64,000 nt of DNA from Nissolia schottii (GCA_003254905.1 QANU01027572.1:1-64000); one strand, 5' to 3'; shown: positions 1 to 13,064, counted from the first letter of the stretch. Translations and numbers: made by a program. The notes: generated from the sequence alone by a model not told the origin.

Positions 1-250
1 CTCATTCGGTTCCACAGTCTCAGGATTCAGAGTTTGTACCGAGGTAGATACTTCGGAACAGGAACAATGTTTCTGTGACGGTTATTGACAGATAGATCCG
101 TTGAAAATATATGTAATTAAAAAAAGTGTAATTGCAAATAACAGAATTAATATTAATTCAAATAAAATTAAATATCCAATACATTTAATATTCATAAAAA
201 CGATATTAAATATCCATTAAAACAATATTAGAATAGAAAATAAAAAAATA
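1..250. other. AT-rich flank without recognised feature
   Basis: The left edge is AT-rich with runs of AAATATTAAAT-like sequence. I see no coding region, repeat unit or RNA gene in it. Confidence 0.3.
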
Positions 251-306
251 AAATCAAGAGTGGCCGATATGGAGAGGTGGGCTGGGGTTATGGGTGTATT
301 TGGGGC

Positions 307-702
307 TCATCGAATCGTCGCGATGATCCGCGTCGTGCCAAGGATAGGAGTGTTGGAGATATGCTCGTCATCATCATCGTTCTCTATCCATGCATTGATC
401 TCATACCTACCCCACCTATAGCATTGGGGCATATTGTACCTCGGAGAAGGCATATACCCTAGAGAGGGCATATACCCTGGAGTCGGCATGCACCCCAAGC
501 TTGATTGTGGCACCATATTGTATCCCTGATAAGACACAAATCGCCCTATGGACAGTGTGAGGGTGGATGTGGATCTTAGCATTGATGCAGAGGCCAATGC
601 AGGGGAATGCTTGTTGCCCCTGTCTCTACTTCTGTTGATTCTGTCTTTACCTCTATTGTGTCCTGAAGTCATATATGAAAGAAAACATACATTCACACAC
701 AC
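307..702 (-). pseudogene. Unrecognised open frame with GYMPSLGYMPSPRY repeat
   Basis: A 131-codon minus-strand frame contains a short degenerate repeat (GYMP/GYMPS), a run of acidic residues (ENDDDDE) and a serine-rich middle. I do not recognise the family. Its place beside simple-sequence DNA and retrotransposon debris suggests the tail of a decayed mobile-element protein rather than a host gene. No exon partner was found. Confidence 0.2.
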
Positions 703-1260
703 TTATAACATACACAAATTCACACTAACACACTAATCACATACATACACTTATAACATACTTTTAACACCATACCCTAACATACACACATTAACACTCA
801 CACACTTATAACATACACACATTTACACTAACACTACTAACATACACACTTATTGCATACATATAACATATTTTTAACATTATACTTTAACATGCACACA
901 CTAACACTCAAGACACTTATAACATACACACTTGCATACTAACACACTAATCACACACACACACACACTCATAACATACCTACACTTATATAATATACTT
1001 TTAACATCATACATAACATACACACACTAACACTCACACACTTATCACATACACACACATTAATCACATACTTTAAAATATACATTTACGTGCAAATACA
1101 TAAACATATACTAACAATTTCATATTACATAAACACACTTATACATGCATAATTAACACATTACATAACACACACAATTACAATAAACACACTCACATAA
1201 TTAACACATGTACAATTTTACATTACATAAACCCACTTGCACACAAATTGTAACACATCT
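690..1260. repeat. A/C-rich imperfect minisatellite
   Basis: The sequence is built from CACACA, CACTAACAC, TTATAACATAC and CTTTTAACA words. A larger unit of roughly 110-130 bases recurs: the CTTTTAACA(C/T)CAT word appears near 758, 870 and 998 in the same order relative to its neighbours. Copies are diverged. The outer parts (after about 1075) are only compositionally similar. Confidence 0.6.
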
Positions 1261-2031
1261 GCTCGCCGCTTACATGATCGTCATAAACACTGCTTGCAGG
1301 GTTGTTATCTGCATTGGTGGGATTACTTCTAGCCTCTACTTTTAGCTTGACAATTCGATTGTGTTGGTGCGTAAGAAACCCAACTTGCTTGCTACGTCTA
1401 GTGAGTAATATGTTTAGGGCTTGACATTATGCATTTTGTGAATTGGAATATGCATATGGCCTCCGATTTGTTTGGTTTCTTATATAATGCCATGTTTATA
1501 TGATTTGAGTTGCATACCTCTTTTATGAACTTGTATCTTATGGGTTTTGCATAGTTGTAAGGAATCATAAATTGGTTATAATCGGAGTGGGTTTTGCATA
1601 GCTATAAGGAATCAATGGAGCTAAGCTGCCTAGTTCCTCAACATATCTCCCAGGTTTGTGCCTCAAGTAGGTTTTTTTTTCTAATCTCCCAACCCATGAG
1701 ATCAATGGTATCCACTTTAGGATTTTTCTTGTTAGGAAATTGCCAATGACTCCTCAAGCATCTATATACTTGAATTATTACAAAAAGCATCATATATAAT
1801 TTATAGAATTAAATAATAATTTAATTAATTTAATATTTAATTAAATAATTATATTATTAAATATATAATTTATTGCATCAAATAATAATTTAATATTTGG
1901 AATAATAATAAAAATAAAATAATAATTAAATAATTATTTTAAAAATTATTTATCTTTACAGTCGGAAAATTCCCACAATAATATACCGACAGTAATTTGT
2001 CATAAAATTATGTACAAATATCATTAAATTT
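1261..2031. other. Intergenic DNA, nothing assigned
   Basis: No frame, RNA gene or clear repeat was recognised. The interval 1790-1960 is a strongly AT-rich low-complexity stretch made of AATTTAATA-like words. Confidence 0.3.
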
Positions 2032-2058
2032 CCGTCAGATTAATTAATTAACTGACGG
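2032..2058. repeat. 27-base palindrome (CCGTCAG...CTGACGG)
   Basis: CCGTCAG and CTGACGG form the arms of an inverted repeat around an AT-only centre (TTAATTAATTAA). The word CCGACAG also occurs just upstream at about 1986. It could be a subterminal motif of an unrecognised DNA transposon. No element ends were identified. Confidence 0.45.
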
Positions 2059-2249
2059 TAAATGGTTCAATACGAACCATTGTGTTCTAACTTTCCTCTA
2101 CTGTATTTGAAAAACAACATGATAGTAAAGTGAGTTGTCAATTCAGTGATAGGTACCTCAGTACCACTCACATCACGTATACTTCATGTAATACAATGTA
2201 TATATGTAGCTGAACAATAAATAAGGTGCATTAAAATAAAGGTAGAATG

Positions 2250-2640
2250 TAACTGATGAAAGTAAATTTGTTCTGTCTGCCAATTGGTTCGAAGCACCCC
2301 TTGGCGTCATCTCCTGTCTGCCCACAATTAGAGCAAATTAGAGACTTATCTTTCGCCTTTGCTCCTGTGTCCTATTTGAACTGTAAGTCCAACAGTCATT
2401 CCTCTTTCTTCCTTGGTTCTGGTGATGGTCTTCACCCTTTCTTCTTGCACCAGAGTCGCATGCATATACACGGTTCAGTGGCGGCAATGGATCAATTGCC
2501 AAAACGCTTGCCCGCACTATCCCATAGCTCACGTCTTCCAGCCCCATTAACAACTGATGGACCTTTTCCGCTTCTCTTCTCTTTTCCAGTTGGGAGCGAT
2601 GTCGCATCTGCATCCCTCACACATACATACATCTTGGAAT
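2250..2640 (-). mobile_element. Ty1/copia gag fragment
   Basis: Read on the minus strand, the sequence encodes EKVHQLLMGLEDVSYGIVRA and then DPLPPLNRVYA, a signature of copia gag (UBN2-type) proteins. After a frameshift comes ICSNCGQTGDDAKGCF, a degenerate zinc knuckle with Asp in place of the histidine. Frames are broken and no LTR was found, so this is a relic. Confidence 0.7.
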
Positions 2641-2675
2641 CTGTTCATATTTTTGTTTGTTTCTGCGTCATTTGA

Positions 2676-3405
2676 GTGTTTCCGTGGCTTGCCTGTATCT
2701 TTGAATCCTTGATTTGTTTGCTCTGCCTTTGTGGCTTTGAATTGTAATTATATATCGAAGAAAAACATAAAATAAAATCTCGCATGTAAATTAATAGAGA
2801 TTTATCAATAGCTCAACATACTATATATGAAGCTCTCAAGAAAACAAAACAATTTGGTTGTTTGTCTATATATGCTTATCAAAATAAGCATAATTAGAGA
2901 ACAGTCAATTTTCTGTTTATTTTGATAAATAGAAAGAGTTGCTTCTCCCATAAGGTAAAAATAAAAAATAAAAGATAGAGAATTTTGCTACCCTAATTTT
3001 GAAATCACTAGCACCACACATTATTACCATTTTATCCTTTAGATTTTGTGAAAAATATCTTACAAAAAGCATATATGTGATTGATCACGCGGTTAGTTGT
3101 AATTTTTAAGAAAAAGTATTCTTACATTTATTATTACATCGAAACAATGTATTAGTTTTGATAATAAGTATTTTTCCAATAATATTTAAACTCAAAATAA
3201 TTTAATACTTTTGCTTATACCAACTCTTGAAGAAATATTTGTTCTATAATCTTAACTAAACATGGAATCCTCATGATTACCATATCCATACGGCACATGA
3301 TTTTATTTTCAATAGCATAGTATTATTAATCGGGACAAAGTACATGATTCGGCCACCGAGTATAAAACGCTAACATTCGCTAAGTCATGTCATGCATTAA
3401 GACTC
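2676..3405. other. 3' flank of the ERD7-like gene, nothing assigned
   Basis: AT-rich DNA downstream of the ERD7-like stop codon. It presumably includes the 3' UTR, but I could not fix a polyadenylation site among the many AATAA-like words. Confidence 0.3.
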
Positions 3406-6400
3406 TTATGGTTCCACATTGCTAGAGGAGGCCTCACCAGCTGTTGGGTCCAAGGTCGACAAGAGTAGTTCCGCGAGACCAGCAGCGTTCAAACCCCAAA
3501 CGGCGTACCCAATGTTCCGAGACCCGCGGCTGCGAAGCTCAACGCCCTCCACGAGGCCGGGGAGCGAGTGGGTCAAGACCCAGAGAAACTCGATGGCGTC
3601 GACGAGGCAAGTGAAGGCATTCACCGAAGCGTAGGTCACGCCGAGCTCGCGTTGCTCCTCCGTGGGGCCGCCTCGGCGGGCGATGGTGGCGAGTTGGCCG
3701 GCCGCCTCGCTGAGCGTTCCGGTACGGACCATGCTGTCGGCGATCATCTTGGTGGCGTTGGACATGCGGACGGCTCTGAGGTGGCACGAGTTCGTGTCGG
3801 ATACGCAGAAACCAGACAAGCCTGAGAGCTGGCCCAGCTGGGTTAGGAGCTCGTGTGCCATGGGCTCGATCTGAGGGCGCATCATGTTCCATATGTTTGG
3901 TGTGTTGTCCTCCATAGGATAGCCTGTGAAAAAAAAATTGCCAATAATAAATAAATTGTTCAACAAGGGTAATTAGAAAATATTTATGGCCGCGTATTAA
4001 AACTTTAGAAAAATGTCTCGAAATATCAAAATGGAGCATCTCAAAAGTTTTGTTGTTTAACCAAGTGGCGTACATCACATGCTCCAACAATGTGTGTTGA
4101 TGAATAAAGAGATATCAAAGACCTATAACATTTAAATGGTGTTTAGAGAGGTGTCCTAAAAACTATTTTTTCTGGCGATTACATAAATCGTCTGGCACAT
4201 AAGAGACTAGTTCCCTTACGAAAGCTTCTTAACATGTTAATCATGAAAACACTCATCTTTTATAAACAAATAAAATGGAAATCTTTTAAAATAAACTAAG
4301 CATCATAAATTAATAAAATAAGATTCTTTACCTAAGATACGAATTAATAATCAAAGTAAAAAAATACTCTGTTAGTAGGGTTTTAGAGTTTAGAGTTTCA
4401 GATTTCGAGTTTAGATTGAGTTTGATGTTAGAGATAAGATATGAAACAAAGATACAATTTTTTTAATTTTTTTATTTTATTAAAACTGAAATAAAAGAAA
4501 TAAACAATTTTTGTATGGAAGACACAAAATTAAAACCTAAAAGTACATGAATTTTCTTTGCCTTTTATTTCAATGTATTTGTCCCCTATGTAGATATCGG
4601 TTGGGGCAGAATTTATTGAGAGTTGTGGCACATATGCACGACATGTTTGGTGAGCCCAGTAGTCCCTCCACAGTAATTAAGATTGAGCTTCATTGTTAAT
4701 ACAAATATAAATACAAGAACACAAACATTTAAAATCATATTTGGTTATAAGATAATAATTATAAAAATTTGTGTTTAAAAAAAATTTTAATGCACTTTTT
4801 TATCTCTATTTTATTAGAATACAAAGATAAAAGTAAAGACAAAATTTTAATAAAATTACGAAGAATGAAAATGAAACACAAATAGTACTTTAAATTATTT
4901 ATTATACTTTTATGTTTTATTACTATAAAATTAAACATAATATAATTATAATTAATTGTATTATTATTATTAAACAAAATATAAAACTAATTTTTAGTCT
5001 TATTTATATTTATGTCTTTACACCTGTCTATGTTAGCCACGTCTAATCCATCTAATGCATATGTGCCGAGGATGGTAAGACCACGGTGACGAGGATGTTT
5101 GGGACAGGTGCAAATGCAACTATGAAGCAATGGGGGACAGCTGTACGTATGAAGTCAATTTTTTTTTCTTCTTCTTATTTTGGGAGGATCCACGTATCTA
5201 TTGTCGATAACAGTGTAGGGTCTTTTTGAAGATTATAGAAAGTGATAGATTATTTATTACAAAATATATTTTTCTTCCATTCTCATCGAAGAACCCTCGC
5301 CTCAAGATAATATCTTTTGAAATCTTTATTTTATATTTTAATTTGGGTTCAGCTTGAATTTTCTTTTAAAAGAAAATTAGTAATCATTTAAAAATGAATA
5401 GTATTATTTATACATCAAATATAATATAGATATTAAATTTATTTTTATTTACATTATGAGATTCACACATTTAATATGTATAAAAAAAAGATTTAATGTT
5501 TATATGAAAATAATATTTTTTTAAAAAAACAGAGGTGGCAAATGAGTGTACCGTTGCAAAAGAGTACTGTTGTGTATAAAGAATCTGCGAATGTGTGTTG
5601 AATGGTATCATAAATTAATCAACAGAGTAACGTAATTTTGGCCTATAAATTTTTGTTTATTTTTAAATAAGCTCACAATTTATTATACGTACATAATAGG
5701 GAACTTTATTTTAGTAATATTTATTTCAAGTTGTCGCACAACTACACAAATTTATATCTTATTAATCAGCCCACAAAGGCAAGTTTGGCATGTTCATGCA
5801 TGCATATTTGTCTAGTTGACTAATTTGACTGCATACGAACACCTTCCACTAGAGATTAGACACTAACACCATAGGTTCTTCACCCTTGATCTTGAGCATG
5901 CATCAAGCTCTTTCTCAAACCTCTGGCAGAAATTTTCAACCTTTTTTTGTTTCTCAAGCATAAAAAATGGACTTATATTTTCGAGAGCTTCATGTTGGAA
6001 TCAAGTGAGTTCACCCATATGGGGTGCTCACTTATTCAAGATAAGATAATATAATGTCATATGAGCATTATAGTAATTTGTGTAATTACTATTTAACCCT
6101 AATATCATTTATAAAAGCTCGCAGGATGAGGTGAGGATGGCGATGTCCGCCACAGGCTCTGGTTGAGGGATGAGATCAGGTGCACTGGCCTAAAGTATGT
6201 TGAGTAGACAAAATGTTAGCCTTTCTTACATAGGTAACCACCTTATTGTCTTAGTGATGATGGAGTTGAGACAAGATTTTAAGATAATTATCGAAAGGAT
6301 AACTTGAGAGCATTTATACTTAAAATCACGAGTGTCGTCTACATAATGACATAAGGTCATTATGGTCGTTGTGGTGAAAAAGTTCGTCAAGTCTATTTCA

Positions 6401-8740
6401 GATGCCAAATGTTAGTTCAAGATGTTTGGTAGATCAAGGAACTCAAGTTTGGGAACTCATGATGTCTAAATGTCATCTATACAACATTATTTATGAGAAA
6501 AGACATACGCTCCAAGGGAGAAGGAGTAAATGTTGTAGCATATATGTTTTATACCATGTCTGCAATTGTCAACCATTTGGGTCAACATAAATGTGATCTC
6601 AACTTATGTTGTGTAAGACTCAGAGCCTTAGTGGCTTTACTAGTGTACCCTCGGACTTCAATCAGATACTTGAGACTCAGCTTAATGTTTGCTATCTTAG
6701 TTTGTTGCCAAAGGACCATGTGCATTGATTCGGTTTAGTAGGACATGTCTAGAAAACCAAGTTGAGTTGACGTTAAAAGGATCGTGAGAATAGGAAGATC
6801 ATTTGCAGAATCTCATTAGTCTGTATTCACTGGTATACCAGTTATGGCTTGTGAGTCATGATTGTGAATACAAGATATAATGATAATTGAAATCTTGTGG
6901 AGATATCTTAATGAGATTTGAACGGTCTAGGGTACTTACACAATTTTTTTATCTATTTGCAAGTTTTTGTTCAATGAGAAGCTATATATCCCTAACATGT
7001 GCATAACATCAAAGCGCTCAGTATGCTGGTTGCACGACCTACTTTCCCTATATGAACAATTATAGTTCTTAATGAGAATTTGTTTCTTGGCCTAAAGGTA
7101 AAATGAGCACTCCCATTATGTGTAAGTGGGAGATGTTGGAATACAGCGGGTCCACCCATATGGGGTGCTCCCAATTTGTTTCTTGGCTTAAAGGAATGCC
7201 ATATGGGCGCTATAGTAATTTGTGTAATCACTCTATATCATCCATAAAAATAACCTGAAGGGTTAACTAATAGAGGGGGCTCTTGTGACAATAACTTCAA
7301 TTAGTAAAAGGGAATTTAAGTTATGGAAACCTGGGATTCATCCAACACACCATGAGAATCCCAACTGATCAGTAATTCCAATCAAGCTCAAGATTACGCT
7401 TCCACATTAAGGAGAAATTAGATAAGTTTTTTAATTTTGTGTATTCAATTTTGGTATTGAATCCTTATTTATATCATCTTTCACTTTCAAAATTTACCAA
7501 ACAAAGCCTTAGCCTGGCAAAAGGTTCGTATGACCAAATACATCAACAATCTCTCTAGGTACCATATACATAGATCCATACCTATGCCCTTGATCTAATT
7601 TCATTTGTTAGATCAAGTCTTTACACCTAGATTAAAAATTAAAGCTGATGACAAGGATAGATCTTTATTTTTCAAAAGCTTTTCAAAATTAACCGTGTCT
7701 AATATCAGGATTGTAGTATTACAAGGACCATGAGCCGAAAGAGGAAAACCATAAACCGATAATTGAAAAAGTTGTTGGACATTGAAAGATTTGTGACATC
7801 AATTTAGTCTTTAAATGATTAAAACTTATTCCATGCATTAATTAATTCAAAACATTTAAGATTATTAACACGGTGAATTTAAGAGATACTAACATAAATT
7901 AAGTTTTAATTTTTTTCAATAACCAAATTGATGTTACCAATCTTTTTATAACCAATTCAATGTTATAAATGTAATTTTGAGGATCAAGTTGATGTCTAAT
8001 AACTCTTTTTTTAAGACTAATTTAAAGTTTTACTAAGTCAAAAAGGGTGAAGCCAAATAAATTCATCCAAGAGTTTCACCCCCAATGAATTATCAAAATA
8101 CTCTTCTTTAACCAATTGTAATAGCAAAATAATTCTACCTACATGCAAACGTCACTTCAACACAGATGCAAATTACTAATCTCCAAATCTTGTCAGATTC
8201 ACTATTTTTGTTAACTAGATTATGCAAATCCAAAAGTAATTTAACATTTATCATGAAAGCGTAAGAGAGAGAGAGAGAGAGCAATTAAGTCAAATTAACT
8301 CAAATGGGATATATATCAATTGAATGGGAAAGAAATATACCTTCCCGGTTGTCAATAGTATCCTTGTAATGACCAAATTTCATGAAGATCGCCGTTAGGT
8401 TATGCACGACCGCTTCCGGAACCACGCTGGGGAATTGAATGCCGTACAAGAGGCCAGGCATAGCAACAGCAAAAGTTCGCCACCCCATTCGGATAACAAC
8501 GGAGTCCTTCGCGAGGGGCCACTGGAAGCCGTCGACGGAGCAGAGGGTGGCCATAATCTGAGAAGCTGACTGCAAGACGAGGCTTACGACGAAGTCTCCG
8601 ACAGCAAGCACTCTCACGTTCTGTCCCCTCCCGTCATTCTCGTAATCCATGTGGACGAGGGCCGCCACCGGAACGCTGAGAAGCTCGTCGATCTGTCCGT
8701 GGGGGTAAAGTTGTGTGCTCTTCGCTGTGAATCCTGGCAT
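3406..8740 (-). CDS. ERD7-like senescence/dehydration-associated protein (two coding exons)
   Basis: Coding exons are complement(3406..3923) and complement(8341..8740), giving 305 aa with a 4.4 kb phase-1 intron. The donor after GGGAAG and the acceptor TTTCACAG join to give ..DNREGYPMEDN... The N-terminal half has ELLSVPVAALVH, AVGDFVVSLVLQ, QWPLAKDSVVIRMG and PGLLYGIQFP. This resembles the region before the senescence domain in ERD7 proteins (VPGA.VH, GDF.IV, IQWPLAKDE). The C-terminal half, with RMSNATKMIADSMV, SVNAFTCLVDAIEF and GLNAAGLAE, resembles the PF06911 helical region. ERD7 proteins associate with membranes and lipid droplets under stress. This copy is short (305 aa; usually nearer 400) and diverged, so the assignment is from memory of the family pattern. 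The start is the first ATG after the acceptor at 8766; upstream in-frame codons carry no ATG. Confidence 0.62.
5994..7330 (+). mobile_element. Degenerate LTR-type element in the ERD7-like intron
   Basis: Two related blocks begin TGTTGGAAT and continue with CACCCATATGGGGTGCTC and GTAATTTGTGTAAT, at about 5994-6110 and 7135-7235. A purine tract (AAGTGGGAGA) sits directly before the second, as in a copia 3' LTR. The interior has no recognisable gag or pol. The repeated word AATTTGTTTCTTGGC occurs both near 7078 and inside the right block. Ends and TSD were not found. Confidence 0.45.
8262..8282. repeat. (GA)n microsatellite
   Basis: About ten GA repeats in the intron of the ERD7-like gene, some 60 bases inside its coding-exon donor. 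Confidence 0.8.
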
Positions 8741-8766
8741 GGCTTCTTCCACCCTTACGTGAGTTC

Positions 8767-9989
8767 CTACAATAGATTGAGAAGAGGATAAACCATAAGC
8801 AATATTATATCTAGAGTATATTAGATTGATTTAATTTCGATTTAGTTTGACATTATATGATTTTGACATTATTAATTCTGTCATTAAGCTATGATTCTCT
8901 TTTTAATCTTTAAATAGAGGTTCCTCTTACACTCAAATGACACAACTCTCATAATACAATATTTTTCTATTCTCTATAACCTCTCCCTAGCTAGTCTTTG
9001 TCGTGTTCCCTTTTAACCGTTTATTCAAAATGTTTAACATAAACAAAGCAAAAGAAAGGAAGAAAAAATGAGATAGCCAAGTTAAAGAATTTACTTGACC
9101 GGCTAAGATAAGTGGGATTAGTTTCATCAAGAAGAGTCAGATACCGCTTTATTTATTTATTTTTTGTCCGTCAAAAAATGCTAAAGTGGATGAGTGCATG
9201 TCACTTTTTTCTTTGAGGGTTTCAATTAAGACCAATTTAAATATCACTTGAGAGTCAAAGTGAAATCACTATTAATTAGAGTTTAATAGAAAAGGAAAAC
9301 TTTGAATGAGTTTAAATAAATGACCCTTGTATTAGACTTTTATTTGACCATAATGCTAAATATTAAATCCTTTTAAAAGTTCTTTCGTAATTGGACTTAA
9401 TGATACATTTTAAAGTCATAAAGAACAATTCAACCGTTTATATTTCTAAAAAAATCCACAAATAGATTAAAAAACTTTTAACCACAACATCTGGTCAAAC
9501 ATAATTCTGACCGAAAACTTTGGTGTTCCAAAACATGGCTGGAACAATTATGCATGTCAAATAATGTTCACTACAAGTATTTGCTAATAGCAACCTATCG
9601 ACATTTTCAAATAATACGTATAACCAAAATTCCGTACGTCTAGCTGCACTTGAGAAATAGATACATAGCAAACAACAATTATTGTGTCTAGATAGATAGC
9701 AAAATGGATGTATCTCGTTTCAATTTGAGAAAAATGGTGCCGGTGGCAAAATCTTGCTACAAATATATATTTACTAGAATCGGTTGTCTGCATTCAGATA
9801 GTAAACTATATATACAGTATATACATAAGCAAAATTCATGTAAAACAGCGTATGAGATATAGAAAGCTAATTAACAACAGTATGTTGTATAGTGGAGGGA
9901 GTGCTGGAGAAACAAAGAATCAGAGAGAGATAGAAATATATGAATAGATAGAAGATAGATAGATGATAGAGAGAGAGAGAGAGAGATAC
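8767..9989 (-). other. Putative 5'-UTR intron of the ERD7-like gene
   Basis: AT-rich sequence between the inferred leader exon and the first coding exon. It ends with a (GA)n run and GATA repeats near 9950-9986. No separate gene was recognised. Confidence 0.35.
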
Positions 9990-10046
9990 CGATAAGGATG
10001 AAGAAGAGAAAGCTTCAAGGGAGATATCGGAAGAATGAGTAGCTTG
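9990..10046 (-). other. Probable 5'-UTR exon of the ERD7-like gene
   Basis: On the minus strand a donor (TTATCG/GTATCT) at 9990/9989 is followed by a 1.2 kb intron. It ends in a good acceptor (TCAATCTATTGTAG) at 8767, just 25 bases before the ATG at 8740. Joining them gives no upstream ATG in the coding frame, so this exon reads as untranslated leader. The transcription start was not located and the right-hand limit is approximate. A (GA)n run lies immediately inside the intron at about 9970-9986. Confidence 0.4.
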
Positions 10047-10049
10047 CGT

Positions 10050-10661
10050 CAATAGTGTGTGCAGTGAGAGAGAACTGTATCTCTTTTCAATATGAGAAAA
10101 ATGGTGACATTGGGGTTAGAAGGAAGGAGGGCAATACCAAAGGGGGCAAAATAAGCACATTAGATTTTAAAATGAGAGGGAAAAAAACAAGTACCATTAA
10201 TTATACGACATTAATGGTTATGAACATGCCATCAAACCTTGTCACATAAACGAAAATATTTAACTTTCTTACTATTATTTAAAAAATTATGCATTTAGAC
10301 CGAATTAATTAGATAATAGAGTAAACAACTTTACACAGTTAATAACAATTAATATCTAATTATATATAAGATATAGAGTGAGATTTTACTTAGTCTCATC
10401 TCTTTGAACACTAAAAATGAAAATTAACAATTAATAACGGTTTTAGAGTATGCATTAAATGTGTTTTAGGATCATAAAAGAATTTCTCTTCATAAAATAT
10501 CACCTATATCCTTATCCTTGTTATTGTAAACATCAAACCAACTAAGTGTTATGGAAATGGAAGGGTTTTTGGTCTCTTAAACTTGTGCTATTGTGTTCAA
10601 TTACAAGATTTATGTGTATGAAAACATATTGTTAGAGAATTTTCTTGTTTAGAGGTATATG
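10050..10661. other. Upstream flank of the ERD7-like gene
   Basis: Probable promoter region on the minus strand and unassigned AT-rich DNA. No TATA box could be chosen with confidence. Confidence 0.25.
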
Positions 10662-10800
10662 CACTGCTAGAAAAAAGGTTTTTAGCAACGATCATTTAGC
10701 ATCGGTTAGGAACAACCATCGTTGATGCAATGAAAATTGGTACTTCCCAACGATTCACTATAATTGTTGTGATGCGAAAAATTAGTTGGTGGCAGTTTCT
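10662..10800 (+). mobile_element. CACTA-type transposon end (fragment)
   Basis: The block starts CACTGCTAGAAAAAAGG, close to the CACTACTAGAAAA termini of plant CACTA (En/Spm) transposons. Repeated subterminal-like words follow (TAGCAACGATC, CAACCATCGTTG, CCCAACGATTC). No matching right end or transposase was found. Confidence 0.5.
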
Positions 10801-10821
10801 AGGAAGTTAGTGGTAGTTTCT

Positions 10822-10866
10822 TTTTATTATTATTATTATTATTATTAATATTATTATTATTATTTA
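10822..10866. repeat. (ATT)n microsatellite
   Basis: About thirteen ATT/TTA units with one irregular step. Confidence 0.85.
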
Positions 10867-13064
10867 TTTTCACACTTTCAGCATCCAATCACAAAACCTT
10901 TGTCAAACACTTTCTCTTACCTTGCCAAAGAAACCAAAACCTTATCAAAGAAAACCCTCTCTCAACTTTGTCTCTCAAATTGTCTCCCTCTGAAGCACCA
11001 AATCCACAGCCATCGTGGGCACTCGAACCACTGGTAGCTCTGAAGCCTCCACCTCCACTAAACCCATCACCTTCCCTAATACCTATTCGCCACCCCCTCA
11101 AATTCACGATGACGACAATTCTATAACAACTTCTCTTGCGAATGATGAAACTGTCGTTTCTTCGAAGTCTTTCACTTTCAAGGCTGAAACCACGAAACTG
11201 TGTTTTTCTCTTCTTTTCTTTCATAACACTAACCCTAAAATTTTGGAATTTTTTTTTTGGGATTCAAGTTCGTCCTACTTTGGAAAATGGGTTTTGTGCA
11301 TTCATTGATATGGCCAGTGGGCAATATCTTTGGAGGCACATGGTCTCATCTTCTTCCTCTGTCAAAGCGCTCTAGTTGATTGATCCATGTGAAGAGTAAT
11401 TGTGTGTTTCTCACTTTTCAGCTTCATGATCATGGTTGGGCCCTAAAAAAGGTGAATGGAAAATTGCCTCTGGCATTGTAACTATTGTATCAATTTGGAT
11501 GATTTTGGATATTGGATACCCTATGGATTTTGTGATGAAGGAAGATTACTACGAAGCCGAAGAATTCGTGCGAAAAGGTAGTCATCTTGATTTGGAAATT
11601 AAAGCTTTAACCATACAGAGGAAACACAAAACTACTCCTTAAAAGTTATTCTGATTATTGCAGGTACGCCCAGACGAAATTTAATTTCATTAAATCCTCT
11701 TTTTATTTTGATTATGTACATAGTAATTATAGGACAAAAATATAATATTTGTATAAATATATATATGTATGTATGTGTGTATATATATATATATATATAT
11801 GTTGAGACATTGACTCAATTAAAAAATACATTTAAAATTTATTATTTGGGCTAAGGCCCCCTTTCAAAAGAAATTTAAATAGAAAAAACGCTTTTTGTTG
11901 TTGATTAAAGGGGCACATTAGCAAAGTGGGCCGCATTTCGCTTTGCTCGCTGCAGCGAGCCATCCTTCGTGCTGCAGTGAGCATACCAGAACTGAAGCAC
12001 ATTAAAACATGCATAGTAGCAGAAACAGAGCGCACAACTCTTTTGCGTGAATTTAAAGTGAAGATTGGTGTCAAATGCTTCTCAAATTACTCCCTATTTT
12101 TCAAAATAACTTATTGAACACGGATCTTCTATAGTGAAGACTCCAGTATAGAGGGTAAAGCGGTTGTTTTTGCCATTACATCATTACGGGTGTATTTGTT
12201 AGTTGAATTTTGAAAGAGAAAGAAAGGTTTTGACAGACTTACTCATAATTTTTTACATGTAAAAATCATTAAAAATCTTGAGTAAACCTCTTAAAACATT
12301 TCCTTCCCCTCCAAAACTCAACTCAAACACATCCTAAAGTAAAGATAGATCCAACTACTCACTTTAATATTCTAATGATAAAAAGTAAAAATATTTACTT
12401 TACCATCTAAAATAAAATCTTCACTTTAAAAAATCTTTTCTCTAACTTATTTTAATAAAACAAACAAAGCGAGCAGTAGAATGTTAGTATTGGGGAGGGA
12501 TGTAAATTATTTTAGTTTGAGCTGGGATACAATGGTTTGAAATCTCAAGGCTAGAATTTGTTTTTCACCCTATTTCCTATAGACGTAAACAACTTGATTA
12601 GGTGCATAAAGTGAAGGCTACTAGTGTTGAAAGGTAAATACAACTTTCATTTAAATAATTTGCAAGGAAATTTTCACGATATTTTTGAGAAATAAAATGA
12701 TGCGACGCAAAACCCACAAAATCACAAATCTGAAAACGGTAAGGTGATGTGCAAAGCGGGAAAAGTATGTACCCTAATGCAGCAATGTGATGCACAGTAT
12801 TTAGGCAGCGACATTCCATAGATCACATGACCATTTAATTGGATGTTTTAATCTCAACCATTTATTTTGATCCAATAATGGCTGAGAGAGTCTCCTTTCA
12901 TCTCTCATAATATACAAGCCCATATGGCCCCTCTAGGAAAATTTGTTTATTTGCATATTTATTTATAAAAAAAAAAAAACAGGTAACAGTTTAAAAAGGA
13001 AGTTGCTCCACTACTAGGTCGAGCCTCAACAAAGGCTTATTGTTGCGCCTTGGTTCCCTTGCAT
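10867..13064. other. Unassigned intergenic DNA and NUDX3 3' flank
   Basis: Short open frames around 10980-11640 have no recognisable family signature and no convincing splice partners. A TA-rich microsatellite lies at about 11757-11803. The part next to 13064 should hold the NUDX3 3' UTR. A CT-rich palindromic word (GCTCGCTGCAGCGAGC) occurs near 11946. Confidence 0.3.

Noticed and set aside
307..702. A host gene encoding the 131-codon frame with GYMPS repeats.
   Set aside because: No splice partners, no recognised domain, and it lies among repeats.
8741..8766. Translation of the ERD7-like protein starting upstream (VEEAMPG...).
   Set aside because: The upstream in-frame codon is GTG, and the joined leader exon contains no ATG in this frame.
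10980..11645. A small gene from the open frames at 11015-11642.
   Set aside because: Frames overlap in three phases with no shared splice logic or known motif. Probably transposon or intergenic sequence.
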